Shown: one piece after another, positions 1 through 13,078 of the stretch
Layout of the letters: the number at the start of each line of letters is the position of its first letter
Position numbering within the stretch: position 1 is the stretch's first letter
Source: Lantana camara
Taxonomy: Eukaryota; Streptophyta; Magnoliopsida; Lamiales; Verbenaceae
Direction: 5' to 3'
Assembly (NCBI GenBank): GCA_037501455.1
Contig: CM074860.1
Span: forward strand, 50,974,501 to 51,038,500
Length of the DNA stretch: 64,000 nt
Notes under the pieces: generated by a model
What the model saw: only the letters and a program-made list of their open reading frames with translations
Database searches by the model: none
Told to the model about the DNA's origin: nothing
Position numbers and translations under genes: made by a program

Positions 1-1216
1 ACACACACACACGCAACAGCAGCAACAAGGCAACTGCAGGCATGGAAGCAAATCAAGTCGCAAAAGCTTCAAAATTCATATTTTTTATCATGCCAGACCT
101 ACACACACCTCACACAAATCAAAATGAAGTTCATGAATGTCTAAAGAATGCCAGAGTGGTCAAGTTTCATGCGTTAATTCTCAAGAAATATGGAAATTTA
201 ACAATGAATTCAAGAAAAAGAGATTCAACCTAACTATTCACTCATGCCTTCAAATCTCCATGGATTCAAGCTAAAAATTGGGGATGCATAGCTTAAAATG
301 ACACATATTGAATGTATATGACAACCCTAAGCTTACCTTGTGGATTAATGAAGGTTTGGAAGAGATTTGAGCTTTCAATCTCTAAGGGTGACAAGAGCTA
401 CGGGAAAACTGGAATGCAGGAGATGTTTGCTGAAATTGCTCTCAGTGATGAGGGTTATCACGGTTTGGGGTGACTAAGATTGGTTAGAGGGTTGAGTTAG
501 GTTTCCAAGGAGTCCAACCATAGTTAATTTGGTCAAGATATGAATGAGATATGGTCATTTTAGTAAAACGTGGCAGTTTAGGCGCCGATTCGTTTTTCGG
601 ATGGATTTCGGAGGTTCAAATGATTTCGGAAAAATATAAGGCTAACTTTATTAAACTCGAATCTTCGATACAAGTTAAACGAAGTTGACGAAACTCGAAT
701 CCGAGTTCCCGAGCTCAAGATATCACATACGGAACCAAGGGTGCGCTAATTGCTCGTTAGCCCCCGACGTGGATTACAAAAATCAAATTAAATCTGAAAC
801 TCATGCAAATGAACCCGAAAATACAAAACGAACATATATTCATATTAAAGACACGTATATCAATTCATATAAAAATGAAGCACGTATATGTCACTTATAA
901 GCAATGCAACAAGAAAATCCATAACATTACAAATAATATAAAATTTGAATTCGTAATTAAATAAAAGAAATGAAAGTAAAGTCAACGAAATGGAATGACA
1001 TATTAATATTAATAAACATAATTGAATTTCATAATTGATTTAATAACGAATCACATTAACATGTAAATTAGTATTAATAAAACTTAAAATATAATAATTA
1101 ACATTTTTAATATTTAAAATAAAATTAAATATATAAAATATGTATAAACAATTAATTCGCACAATTTGGTAAACACTTATGTCATACCTGTACGACCGAA
1201 ATATCGTGGCGTCACA
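1..1216 (-). repeat. LARD1 3' LTR, partial
   Basis: In element orientation the LTR begins at 1216 (TGTGACGCC...) and runs left out of the window. It matches the right-hand LTR from ~6706 to 7953 almost throughout. It starts with an (AC)n run also present at 6708-6720. Short open frames at 42-233 and 685-900 recur in both copies at 6750-6941 and 7393-7704 simply because the LTR is duplicated. I do not regard them as genes. Confidence 0.8.
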
Positions 1217-1233
1217 ACCTCTCCCCCTTAAAA
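1217..1233 (-). other. Polypurine tract of LARD1
   Basis: On the minus strand this reads as a purine-rich tract (TTTTAAGGGGGAGAGGT) directly before the LTR start at 1216, the standard position for plus-strand DNA priming. GypA has a similar tract at 16534-16550. Confidence 0.75.
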
Positions 1234-4200
1234 GAATCCGTCCTCGGATTCATTGTCTGCCTGAAAACAATTAATGAAGGAACCCCGTCTCTCAAACAAC
1301 AATGAGAGAACCCCATCTCTCAAAAGCAACAACGAGAGAGCCCCATCTCTCGAAGAACAATGATAGAACCCCGTCTCTCGCAAACAGGTAAAGAAATTCA
1401 AAATACAAAATACAGTCACAACGAAGAGCAAACACCAACTAGGAGGCATCAAAGATCCAATTACGACAACTTAATCAAAACAATCACATAAGTCCAGGGA
1501 ACAATTACCACTTACTTACATCCAACATCGATTATACAACAATAGTTAACACATCAAAGCGTCAAAGCACAGATTATCAAAATTATTTAAATTAACAATG
1601 CGCGTATGGATATGCCATGGATGTCTGAGGTACCGTTCACCGTGGAAATGAATTTGAAGCTAAAGCCTTCATGGTCCCAAGGTATGGTCTGAATCCCAAA
1701 AGCTAGCTCGACTCTTGGCTTGTCTTTAATATCTTCAACGTGTCCACCTGAGAAACGGATAAGGCTCTCGACCGGTCGTGTTCTTAATTCCACTCTGATT
1801 CTTATATCTTCTTACCTTCTTCCATTTCTCGGTTATACGTTGACCCTGATCCAATCAACCTGCCCCTTCTAAACCGAGTTTTACACTACATCTTCAGATT
1901 TCGGACCAGTCTTCTTCACGGTTCAAGTCTCCTTCTATAATTTGGTGAAACCCCTAAAATTCAATAATCTTTTTGATTAATGATCACAGCCTTCTTGACG
2001 AGTTCTTTCCAAACCGGGTTGTGATCATCGGTTCCCAAAATTTTTGGATTAACCTCTTCGTGGATCGTTTCCTCATCCCTTCATCCTCTTAGAGCCATTA
2101 AGCGTGCATTGAATTTCGATCAACCCAAATCTCTAATCAAGGGAAAACCTCCTTGATACTTCTTGAGATTCAATTCAAGTCCTTCCATAGTCACTTCTTT
2201 CTGATTCCTTTCTTCTCAAATTCCTTCTAACTCATTATGGAAAAACGACTAGCGATGCACTAGGGTTTTATTTTATTAAGTGATGTCCGAACTCCTCCAA
2301 TACTTAGTCAAATTACCCTCTATGGTTGCCATCACGAACGCATTAATTTGATTTAATTTCTGTTCCCTGAGGCGATTTAATGGTCTCGCAGAAGCTCCTC
2401 CATAATTCCATTCTTTCCCAAAATCTAAATCCCATGTGTAGAAATGCTCAATAAACCATCTCCTCAATATCCCGTGGTGGCCTTCAACACGAACTTAATA
2501 CTTAACGTTCACTTTAACGGTTTAACCGTTAAGGCTCTTTTATTTATTTTCGATCACCACCATTAGGACTTCCAGGTCTTCCTTAATTTGCAATTCCGTT
2601 ATTCTTACTAAAATATTTCTTCGATTACCACTTCAATCATCCAATTTGTTTCTCGGTCGTGCTCTCCCCCTTAAATTTCTATTATCACATGTTAAACTCC
2701 ATCGATTCTTCTTTTGTCGAAATTCTGGATGAATAATTTCCATTAGGGAGGATTTTAATCAAAATGGCAACCCCAAGGTTTTGCCTTTCAACTTCCCTTC
2801 TAATTTTCTTGATCTCCGAAACCCCTTTCCTATTCTTGTCCGATCCAACCACCCCGCAGTCAACTCTAAGGTCGCTTCTCTTTATGAATTCATGTTTCCA
2901 TTAGCCTATCCCTTACTTGAAATTCTTTATTTTCCCAACGTCACCTTCCTTGTAACGTACCCTCCCATTATTTCTTTTCCACTGAACTCAGATGTGGCCC
3001 GATCGAAGAGATACTTGATAAGTGAGATAAAAGAACGTCCTATTAAATAAACACTAAAATGCATGTCGGGTTAAAAATGACGATGCACATGGCACACTTG
3101 CGACAATTAAATATACAGTACATTAAAGCAATAAAATTAAATAAAAATACGCGCACGAACATAAGTAGAGAAAAATGAATAATTTGGTGCGAATTATGAT
3201 GCACGTGCCATGAATGCTTTGGAACCTGTCACCAATATAGTAAGTTGTTAATTCGGTAGCTTTTCCTCGTTCCTCCAATCCTGAGATTACTTCGACTTGC
3301 TAATCTTGCCTTGTCTTTCCCACGGTCTTCCAGTTTTCCATGAATCTTCATGCATCCCTTGTATCTCCCACGATCCGAAATTAAAATTTCGCGATCCCTA
3401 ATTTCTTCTACATCCATTGAATTAGTATCTGATTTTCTCCCCAAGAATCACCCTTCGACATTTCCCCAATTTGTCTTATAAAATTACTCCGACTGTGTGT
3501 TTGAATTCTACTTCGAATCATCCCCCTGATCAAATTTCCCGCGCTTATCCTTTATGAACTTAGATTGATGAATTAACCTTGTTTTTCGATTGCTTATACT
3601 TAAGCACATGATTTCCTTCCAAAGAGTCTTCGCCTTACTTTATCGTTTCCATTTGTTGCTCTATATCTCCCAATTCGACCTCACAACTCGGCAATTTAGC
3701 TTGGATTTTGAAAACGAATTCAATTCCCGTCCTCAATATCACCATCTTCCCTACTCGTTTCTATCTTAGTGGAAATCCAGAGCACCTAAATTTATACTCT
3801 TCCCGATCTTGACTTCTACAATCTTGATTTCTAATTTCCAGGTTTATTCAGAAACCCTTCTTTGACAACTCTTGGTGCTCAATTCCCATCGGATTTATTT
3901 TACATTGACTCGTCTCAGTCCTCGGTACTTCTTCAATGGTCCGAACCCTGAACCAAAATACCCTCAACGTTCATTTACTTCGTTCTTTAGGTTGAACGAT
4001 CCCCGTTGAATCCAATTAAGGCATCTTATGTAGGACAGCCGTATATACCCATATTAGGAGTCATAAATATTTTCCCCGATCAACTCTAATCTTATCAAGT
4101 GGCTCACTACCATTGCATCCCTAAAGTGGAACCTCCCATTCCGACTCCTAACCCTTGAACTCTAGCTCCATATAGGAAGGCCTCACATCTCGAATTCTCC

Positions 4201-4544
4201 ATATTTCTCCCCGGTGCATCCCTCCTATCTTCCATGCCTCAGAAAGAACTTGCCATAGATCGTCTTTATCGTGGAACTTGGCCGTGGTTTGATATTATCT
4301 TTATAACCTGTAAATCATAACTCATTTCGAAGATATATGCATGCGATTAGTAGAGCCCATGGCACATTTTCAACACGAAAGGCATGGATCCAACATAAAA
4401 TACAACAGGTAATTCGACAAGATTAAAAAGAAAAGACAATTTCATGTTCAAGATAGATGCAATGCACACATTATCACGTAGTTCCTACGCCGAACGACGA
4501 AGACTGACTCAATCACGACACTAGAACACCGGCTTTGCAACCGG
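1234..4544 (-). other. LARD1 internal domain, apparently non-coding
   Basis: Over 3 kb between polypurine tract and primer site without a recognisable retrotransposon domain. Longest open frames are 60-90 codons (for example 1587-1793 and 3229-3444 on the minus strand, 2781-3050 on the plus strand) and resemble no family I know. I see no zinc knuckle, D-S/T-G protease, YxDD or DD35E signature on either strand. It could be a long untranslated leader kept for packaging, or coding sequence decayed past recognition. Confidence 0.55.
1279..1387. repeat. Imperfect ~30-bp tandem repeat beside the LARD1 polypurine tract
   Basis: About four degenerate units alternate a GAACCCC(G/A)TCTCTC block with an A-rich AACAACAATGAGAG-like block. 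They lie at the 3' end of the element's interior, about 50 bp from the polypurine tract. There is no coding interpretation; a small open frame on the minus strand over this tract is low-complexity. Confidence 0.7.
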
Positions 4545-4556
4545 GCTCTGATACCA
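4545..4556 (-). other. LARD1 primer-binding site (tRNA-iMet)
   Basis: The minus strand reads TGGTATCAGAGC, complementary to the 3' end of plant initiator tRNA-Met, 8 bp from the LTR end at 4565. This fixes the orientation of the element and identifies the right LTR as the 5' LTR. Confidence 0.9.
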
Positions 4557-4564
4557 CTTAAGGA

Positions 4565-7500
4565 TGTAGCACCTGAGCGCAAGGTACCACATCCCCCGTA
4601 CCGAGACCCGACCCGAATATGAAATGGACGATCCATACCTGAGCTAAATCACGGCGAACGGGGACAAACACACACGCTATGCTAGGCGGGCTAACCCTTA
4701 AACCATAAAATCAGAGTAAACATTATAGCGGAAACATAAACTGATCATATTTCAAATAAATAAACCATGAGCATCAAAGTTCCAAAATAATTCATATATA
4801 TCGTCAAATGCCGTCACGGCCCAAAACATGTACGCTCCATATTAACATTCATATACAATGATCAAAAGTAGAGTATGCAAGTGTAAGACTAAAATACAAA
4901 AGCTAGAAGCGAATGCAAGACCTATGACTCGAATTCCCGCCTATCTCCCTTGACACCTGCACAACACAACTTAAAACCAAACACGGGTTCAGTCCAAAAC
5001 GGACTGGTCGGTATAAGAACAGGGCATAGATATAATATACGACAGTATTTAAACATTCACATGCAAGCTATAATCCCAAGTGAGGTTTTTAAAGAATTTC
5101 CCAAGTGGGTGAATAGAAATCATCAAGAGGGATTATAACGATTCATTTACATTAGGTCATTATTGGCCCGGCGAGTGGGCGTGCATTATCTCCAACCAAC
5201 ACCTTGTGTAGTTCATTAACATTCGTTCTTTCTTTCTTTTCATGCATAACATTCTTTCGTGCACATTCAATAACATTTCCACCTTCTTCCTCCGGGTTGG
5301 TGGTAGGTTTGCAAGGCCCGACCACCCATTCATTGATCAAAAGGGGAACATGACTCCCCAGATGGCACTCAACGTCCATTCCTCGCTAACTCCTAACGAG
5401 GTCCGGTTACGCCGTTCATTGGTGGAACTAGTGTGAGGGTTGACCGTCAGCCCATGCCTCCTCGAGTCACCACTCACACCAAGTCCGTGGGCCCTATTTT
5501 GTGCATAACATTCATTCTTTTCTCGCCAAAACATTTGGTAGGTTCATAAAAGAAAAGCTTTACTTTTAAAATCATTGACCCTTGAAAACGACTCTATATA
5601 CATTTATATATTTTTTGCTGAAATCTTTTCACATTGGAAGTATATAGGGCCATTTAACTAAATAGTAGAGAAACCCACCTTAAACGGAAAAAAGGAGAAC
5701 ACAAGAGCCTCAATGACCGGCCTCGTCTCCAATGGAATCAAAATCTGTGCAAGAAAGGTGAAGTGAGACTCAATATGACCATATAAGACGCTCGGCAATG
5801 TAATGATCATGATATGAATGAATAAAAGATAAGAATATGTCATGAAAATGATCATGTGCACTATTAAGGAATTTAAGACATATAAACAAGCCATTCAATC
5901 ATTCGTTCACTTTCATTCGAATTCATAAATTCACATTTCAAATCAATTTAATCCAAGAATTTCAAATATGATCATAGCACGTATTAAATCATATTTACAA
6001 TTACAAAATAGATAAATAGACATATTCAAATCATGTTCGAAAATTAAAGAACACAAAATAGATAATAATTAAATTCTAAAATTTGAATAAATTACATAAT
6101 TCTTAAATATATATACCAAATCGTATTTATATATATTTAATTATAGGTGTATATAGCCATGCATGCAATTTACTAGAAAAATAGAACAATTATACATGAA
6201 ATAAATTTAATACGTACAGATGCATGCACACATTAAGGAACAAAACAATTAAAATCTCAACATACATGCATTAAATAATAACTAAGGAAACATTCATCCA
6301 AACATATATATGTACGTGGCCCTACATGCAAACATAGGAATTACAAACAAACATGAACCATGCATTTGAATTTTGAACTGAAATTTTTATGCAGAAATTA
6401 TGAGGGTCGCGGCTGCGACCCATTTTCTTCATGAAATGGTAGCGGCCGCTACCCGCTAAAACCTGAATTTTCTTTAAAAAAAAACAACAATACGAGAGCA
6501 GCCCCAAAACCAGTCGCGGGAGCGATAAAAAACACATACAAACCAAGTCGCGGGCGCGACTCTGCGCAAACCAGAAAAAAGACGCAGCAACTCCCCTGTT
6601 TCTCATTATTTTTGCAGCAGTAGCAGGGGATTTCTTCAAATATCAAAGTAGAAACAAACCAACACCTAAAGGAAAGGAAAGAACGCAGAAAACATGCCAT
6701 AACACAACACACACACACACGCAACAGTAGTAACAAGGCAGCAGCAGGCATGGAAGCAAATTCAGTCCCAAAAGCTTCAAAATTCATATTTTCGATCATA
6801 CCAGACCCACACACACCTCACACAAGTCAAAATCAAGTTCATGAATGTCTAAAGAATGCTAGAGTGGTCAAGTCTCATGCGTTAATTCTCAAGAAATATG
6901 GAAATTTAACAATGAATTCAAGAAAAAGAGATTCAACCTAACTATTCACTCATGCCTTCAAATCTCCATGGATTCAAGCTAAAAATTGGGGATGCATAGC
7001 TTAAAATGACACATATTGAATGTATATGACAACCCTAAGCCTACCTTGTGGACTAATGAAGGTTTGGAAGAGATTTGAGCTTTGAATCTCCGAGGGTGAC
7101 AAGAGCTACGGGAAAACTGGAATGCAGGAGATGTTTGCTGAAATTGCTCTAAGTGATGAGGGTTATCACGGTTTGGGGTGACTAAGGTTGGTTAGAGGGT
7201 TGATTTAGGTTTCCAAGGAGTCCAAACATAGTTAATTTGGTCAAGATATAAATGAGACATGGTCATTTTAGTAAAACATGGCAGTTTAGGCGCCGATTCA
7301 TTTTTCGGTTGGATTTCGGAGGTTCAAATGATTTTGGAAAAATATAAGGCTAAGTTTATTAAACTCGAATCTTCGATACGAGTTCAACGAAGTTGACGAA
7401 ACTCAAATCCGAGTTCCCGAGTTCAAGATATCACATACGGAACCAAGGGTGCGCTAATTGCTCGTTAGCCCCCAACTTGGATTCCAAAAATCAAATTAAA

Positions 7501-7953
7501 TCCGAAACTCATGCAAATGAACCCGAAAATACGAAACGAATATATATTCATATTAAAGACACGTATATCTCTGACATATTAAATTTGTACGAAATTTCGG
7601 TATCAATTCATGTAAAAACGAAGCACGTATATGTCACTTATAAGCAAATCAAGAAAATCGATAACATTACAAATAATATAAAATTTGAATTCGTAATTAA
7701 ATAAAAGAAATGAAAGTAAAGTCAACGAAATGGAATGACATATTAATATTAATAAACATAATTGAATTTCATAATTGATTTAATAACAAACCACATTAAC
7801 ATATAAATTAGTATTAAGTAAACTTAAAATATAATAATTAACATTTTTAATATTTAAAATAAAATTAAATATAAAATATGTATAAACAATTAATTCGCGC
7901 AATTTGGTAAACACTTATGTCATACCTGTACGACCGAAATATCGGGCGTCACA
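4565..7953 (-). repeat. LARD1 5' LTR, complete
   Basis: 3389-bp LTR with ends TGT...ACA. On the plus strand it runs from TGTAGCACC next to the primer site to GGCGTCACA at 7953. It includes a GC-rich palindrome cassette (6404-6560), and after it AT-rich sequence repeated in the left LTR. Open frames inside (5152-5534, 6322-6814) are chance frames in LTR sequence. Confidence 0.82.
6404..6560. repeat. Palindrome cassette in the LARD1 LTR
   Basis: GC-rich dyads in AT-rich sequence: a 7-bp-arm hairpin at 6404-6421, a perfect 16-bp palindrome GGTAGCGGCCGCTACC at 6438-6453, a partial unit at 6513-6526, and GTCGCG-GG-CGCGAC at 6547-6560. Its position in the LTR and its pyrimidine-rich flank (element orientation) correspond to cassettes in GypB LTRs, but the motif is different. 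Confidence 0.75.
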
Positions 7954-8285
7954 AGATTACACATTTCATACATAAGAATTTATATAAAACCATAGGATCA
8001 AATTTAATTTAAAATATCAAACTTAAAGCACTTAAATTTCATATTACATAAATATATAACATAATATATTACATGCATATATACACGTTCTAGCAATTCC
8101 TTAAACCTTAAAGTCATTTATAATCCATGTAGAGTCCATGCAAAGTCCACAAATAATCTAACCATGCATTCCCACGGACAAACCATGCAAAAGTTAGGAA
8201 ACAAATGAAGCATTCCATGTATCTCACGTAAGGAATCATTCAAAAGTTAGGAAAAAAATTAAAACATTCCATGGCTGCACCCCAT

Positions 8286-8330
8286 CTCCCCGCCCAGGGG
8301 AGTTTTTGTTCATAAAAGTACACTCCCGGG
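8286..8330. repeat. Palindrome cassette of the GypA LTR, left half
   Basis: Contains the hairpin CTCCCC-GCCCA-GGGGAG (8286-8302) and CTCCCGGGTACTTT. The right half (GGTACCCGGCCGAGTA, ~10910-10925) lies beyond the inserted GypB solo LTR, so the insertion fell in or beside the cassette. Confidence 0.65.
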
Positions 8331-8363
8331 TACTTTTTATGCAGAATGTTTCTGCATAGAAGG

Positions 8364-10906
8364 TGTAGCACCCGGAACGCTAGGCACCACATCCCCCGCA
8401 CTATAACCCCAATCCACATATGAAAAGGACAACCCATACATGAATCAAAGCTATAGCGAACGGGAGACAATAAAAAACGACACAAGGCTAGGTGGGTACC
8501 CTCAATTAAAACCAAACCAACCATTCAGAGTAGATAAAAGCTGAAGCAATATTTCTTTCAATACTTATAGGTACCATATTTATTTATTTACTAATAGGTA
8601 CCAACATTTACACTATCAATACAATATCATCTCCAAAATAAGCCACAAGGCATGCTACTAAACAATAAGTATCAATACATGAACAAAATATGAAATGAAG
8701 TGTGCTAGACCCGAATTTAAAGAGAACTAGACTCTAAATTCCCGCCTAGCACGCCCTGCAAAACAACTGAAAAGTTGAGGTGGTAGTCCAACATGGACTG
8801 AGCGAGGGGTATAAATAAATATAAGCGCACATACATGCAAGTTATAACCTCGGGTAATAACTTTGGGAAATAACAATACAATTTAGTAAAATAAGAGATT
8901 CTATCGCCCGAGGTTACAACTAATTCAATTTGGCAATTTGTTCAATTCAATACAATCAATTATGGCCCGGCGAGTGAGGGCAAATCTCCAACCTTACTCC
9001 GACTGTGTACAATCAATCAATCAATCAATTATTAGGTGATTAGGTGATCAAGCAATTTATTACTGTGCACAATTAGCAAGTTTAATAACGCCTTCTTCCT
9101 CCGGGTGATGGTGGGATTGCAAGGCCCCACCATCCAATCAGTCTGGGCAGAGGGTACATGAATCCCTAAGCCCGGAACTCCTTCCTCCCCTAATCTCCTA
9201 GGGGGTTCAGGGGTCATCCCAATTTGGTGAGGATAGCTCTCGAGTTACCCGTCAGCCCATGCTTTCCCGGTTGGCTCGAGTCACTTCCCTCGGGCCCACA
9301 GTGCAATACAATACTCACCAAAACAATCAATCAATCAATCAATAGTTCGATAAATCCTTTGAAAACCAATGACATTTGCAACCTATAGATATATAGATAG
9401 GTTTTGGCTTAAAACTTCACATAGGGTTATACGGGTCCTATGTATCTAAAATTAAATCTCACCTGAACGACCCAAAAACAACCAAGGAAACAGCTCACGG
9501 GGCCTGCTCCTCGTCACCAGGAAGCTGGTCTGTGCAAGAAAGACACGACTCAAAATGTACCAAATAGGACGAACGGAGAAAATGGAACGAGACGACGAGT
9601 ATGATGCAATGTACCATGAAAATATCGCGTTTCGACATGTAAACAATCATATAATAGCAATTTGGGGTCACAGAAGCCGTCGGAACGAGGGGCTAAAAAT
9701 GCACTTTTTTGCAGTGAATTTTGAACACTTTCTGGAGTCTGGGAACGGCCGTTCCGGCTTCCCTTTGAAAATGGGAAGGGCCGTTCACATGGCCCTTCAG
9801 AAATGCGCCAGCGTTTTTAAAAAGGGAAAACGTTTTAGCTGGGAATGGCCCTTCCGGCACACAGGCTAAAATGGGAACGGTCGTTCCCAGTCTCGCTGGC
9901 CTGGCTGACTCTGAATCATGGGAACGGCCGTTCCAGTTTTAAACTGGGGCTGGGAAGGGCCGTTCCCAAAATACGAGAGCAGCAGAAAACAGAGCAGTAG
10001 CAGCAACAACAATGATCCAACAAAACCAACCAACAAACAGAATCAAAATCAAGTTGAAAAGCATAAATTTGATGCAGTACACATACTATCATACATATAG
10101 ATCAATAACAACTCATTTAAACACTCATTTCCAAGTTAGATCATCAAGAATCCATCAATACAAACCCATACACTCATTCATGTTCCAAGTCCATAAAACT
10201 CAAGATGAATGCATCCAACTTAAGCTCAATGTTCATAAACATATTTCCAACAACCAATACACAATTTAGCCCATTCAATGTAAAGCCCTATCTATCACAT
10301 CTTTTCAAGAAAATCATCAATTCTCCAAAAATACCTCAAAAGAAAGAAATGGAAGATTAGATGAAGAGATGATGTTGATGATGCTTCAATGATCACAAAT
10401 CCCACAAATTTGATGCTTGAATGATGAAATCTCCTCTCTTCAAAATGAGGGTTTGGTTCGGTTGGCAAGGAAAGCAAGAACAATATGAAATGTTTTGTAT
10501 GAAGAAGGAAATGTGATGGTACGTGATATGGTGCTAATGAAGGAAAGAAAATGGCCAATTTGCAATTAAATCCCTCAATTTATTAAGTTATGCAATTAGG
10601 TCCAATTCCATATTAATTGATCACTCAAGTCCAATGCAATTAAGTCCCAAATTCATGAAAATGATCAAATAAGGTCACAACGAAATTAAGTCAAGTTCGG
10701 GAAATTAATTCACGCTGCAATCACATCTAATATATACGATAAATATGATATGATATGAATTTCAATAAAAATACCAAGAATATAATTTTATAAAAATTAT
10801 GTCATGACAAGGAAAATGGATTAAATGATCAATTAATAATTAAATTACAACTCTCAAACTCACATGTGTCGTTCATACCTGAATGGCCGAAAGCTGGGGC
10901 GTTACA
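8364..10906 (-). mobile_element. Solo LTR of GypB with TSD gaagg
   Basis: 2543-bp sequence with TGTAGCACCC at its left and GGGCGTTACA at its right end (minus-strand LTR, TGTAAC...GCTACA). It is flanked by perfect 5-bp duplications gaagg (8359-8363 and 10907-10911). There is no internal region, primer site or polypurine tract, so this is a solo LTR left by LTR-LTR recombination. It is homologous to the GypB LTRs at 26325-29016 and 37286-39918. Confidence 0.93.
9741..9967. repeat. Palindrome cassette of a GypB LTR (GGAACGGCCGTTCC type)
   Basis: At least six units in ~230 bp: perfect GGAACGGCCGTTCC at 9742-9755 and 9921-9934, GGGAACGGTCGTTCCC at 9873-9888, GGGAAGGGCCGTTCCC at 9952-9967, and variants near 9772-9790 and 9841-9856. 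Spacers are 20-50 bp and unrelated to each other. The open frame 9555-9869 crosses the cassette and is not a gene. Confidence 0.88.
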
Positions 10907-12487
10907 GAAGGTACCCGGCCGAGTATTTTCATGAGCAAAATCTCCACGGCTGGGGAGACACTCCAGTCCCGAGAAAATGGTGAAAACACCCATGTTCAGC
11001 CCTGAATCTCATACCAACCTTCAGCCACATCATTAAGGCATATTAAGGTAGCAAATAAGGCAGCAATTCAACACAAAATCTCCCTCAAACAAGCTGGAAA
11101 TCGAACAACAGCAGCTAAGGTAAGAAAATGGAACCAACTCATGCATATCTCAACTTGAAACCTTAAGAACATTAATGATAATTGACTCATACCTCAAGTA
11201 CCACCAAATTCAGGTATATTCAACAATAAATGAAGCATAAATGATCAATATTCCAACTCCAATTCAAGCTAAACACCAAGGAATGTGATGGAATTCAAAA
11301 ATAGCATAAAACCTACCTATTCATGTCTTGAGGCAAAACTATATCAAACATGGATCAAAATCAGATTTTCTTAGATGAAAATGACCACTTAATCATGTAC
11401 ATATCAAATACAAGCTTACCCTTTGAAGATGATGAAGGAAAATGAAGATTAGAGCTCAATTTCTTCAATGGGTGAATAGTGACGGGAAAAGGGGCTGCTG
11501 CTCCAAAAATCTGATCTCCCTCCATTCTCTTGTGTATGGAACGAAGTGAAAGGGGTATGAGGTGATAAAGGGTTGAGTTAGTGAGATGTGGCTCCTAGTT
11601 TGAGGGTAATTGGCCAAAAATTGAGGGACTTATGTGCAATTTAGTGAAAGGTGGCCATATGAGAGCGATATAAAGTTACGGGCTGATTTCGGGGTACCAA
11701 ACGAGGTTGAAAAATTACAAGGCCTGTTCCATTGCACTCGAATTGTCGAAAGGAGTTCAACAGAGGTGACGGAATTCCAATCCAAATTCCCGAGTTCAAG
11801 ATATGCTACCCGGAACCCAAGGTGCGCTAAGTACACTTTAGCCCCCTTTAGGTCACCCAACGAAAACAACTCCCGAAAACCCGCCATATAAACCCGAAAA
11901 CACATAACGAGCACGTATTCAAGTTCAAGACTCATAAAACTCCAACATATTAAAATGACACGAAATTTCGATCTCAAATCGAACACGGACGCATCTCATT
12001 TCAACAAATAAGTATATTATTCGAATAAAAAAAATTTAAATTCAAGAAATAATAAATAAAAATAAATAAAATAAAAATTTAAACGAATTAAAAATAATAA
12101 AATTTTATTAAAAAGACTATTTTTCAATTAGGTCCAAAACTTTCAAAAAGTGTCAAATAAGTCCAATTCAAATTTTCAATTAAGTCCAAAATTAAATAAA
12201 ATCGTACAATTAAGCCCTTAACTCATGTAAATCACATAATTTACGAAATTAGCTTGCTCGGAAATTAAATTCACATATCATAAATTCATAAAAATTCATA
12301 TCATAAATCAGTTGAGGAAAATTTTGACACATAATTCAAATATTTCATATAAATTCAAATAATTCATATAAGAATTTCAAATAATAAAATATAATTTAAT
12401 TAAATTCATCAATTAGATATGAAATTAAAATAATTTAAATTGCGCACATACGCCATACCTTTACGGTCGCGGAGTCGGGGTGTCACA

Positions 12488-13078
12488 TAATCAATCTCAG
12501 AAATCATGAAATCAATCTAGAAGTACTTTGAACCCAAATTTGAAGAGTAGAAGTTCTCCGAACGAAAAACCGTTCGTAGAAGGAATAGTGAATTAGGGTT
12601 TTAAATAAACGTTTAATTTCAAATGAATTTTGAAATAGATTTTCAAGTCAAGAATGATTTGAAAAGACTCGTATTGACTCAAGGATCGATTTGACTATAA
12701 ATTTGAGTAGTAAGAGGTGTCCGAATCAAAACTCTTTTGCAAGATGAATAGTAACTTTGGACAGTGAGTGCCCGAAATGCCCTTGATGCTAAAGAAAGGA
12801 CTCTGAACCTTGGAAAACAAGTTGAAATGATTGGAAAACATGGATTATGAACATCTAAGGTTTGAGTGACAAGATGGGTAAAGTAGGCTTGGTAAATGAA
12901 TAGTAAAGTGGTAAAAGGTAAAAAATTTCCCCTTAACGTACTAAAAATCACATATGAGCACGTTGATCAGATAACAATGCATTGTACGAGGTTTTGTAAA
13001 GTTGGATCATGGTATATAAACGCTTTACCACTGCCCTTAGCTTACCATTTCAACCCGGCCCCATTACGGGCTGTTACA
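12488..13078 (-). repeat. GypD LTR fragment
   Basis: In minus orientation it begins at 13078 with TGTAACAGCCCG and matches the start of the GypD LTR at 45669 in several blocks (AAAGCGTTTATA, TCACTATTCAT). Only ~590 bp remain before the GypA LTR at 12487. It abuts Tat1 gag on the right, so GypD inserted into Tat1 and GypA later interrupted GypD. Confidence 0.6.

Larger units (their letters stand above)
1..7953 (-). mobile_element. LARD1: non-autonomous gypsy-like LTR element, left end outside the window
   Basis: Minus-strand LTR retrotransposon. The right LTR (4565-7953) is the 5' LTR, next to an initiator-Met primer site at 4545-4556. The left LTR (1-1216 visible) is the 3' LTR, preceded by a polypurine tract at 1217-1233. 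Positions 1-1216 align with about 6706-7953. The LTRs differ by several percent, plus a ~33-bp segment near 7567-7599 absent from the left copy. The interior is only ~3.35 kb and I find no gag, protease, RT, RNase H or integrase motif in it. Long LTRs around a non-coding interior match the LARD (large retrotransposon derivative) definition. It interrupts a GypA LTR that resumes at 7954. The duplicated target would be agatt (7954-7958), but its partner lies off-window. It would depend on enzymes from a related gypsy element (inference). Confidence 0.72.
7954..12487 (-). repeat. GypA LTR, 5'-side portion, interrupted by a solo GypB LTR
   Basis: 7954-8363 and 10912-12487 are collinear with about 14930-16533 of the GypA 3' LTR. 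The copy starts (minus orientation) at 12487 with TGTGACACCCC and is cut at its left by LARD1. The pre-insertion sequence across the solo LTR (...CATAGAAGG/TACCCGG...) is intact in the other GypA copy near 15285-15300. Whether this is a solo LTR or part of a longer element cannot be decided, because the rest lies left of LARD1. Confidence 0.8.

Noticed and set aside
2781..3050. 89-codon plus-strand frame in the LARD1 interior
   Set aside because: Opposite to element orientation, no recognisable domain, low-complexity pyrimidine-rich translation.
6322..6814. Cys/Phe-rich open frames of 105 and 121 codons on the minus strand
   Set aside because: They overlap each other in different frames across an LTR palindrome cassette and match no family I know.
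9555..9869. 104-codon open frame
   Set aside because: It crosses a palindrome array inside a solo LTR; no homology.
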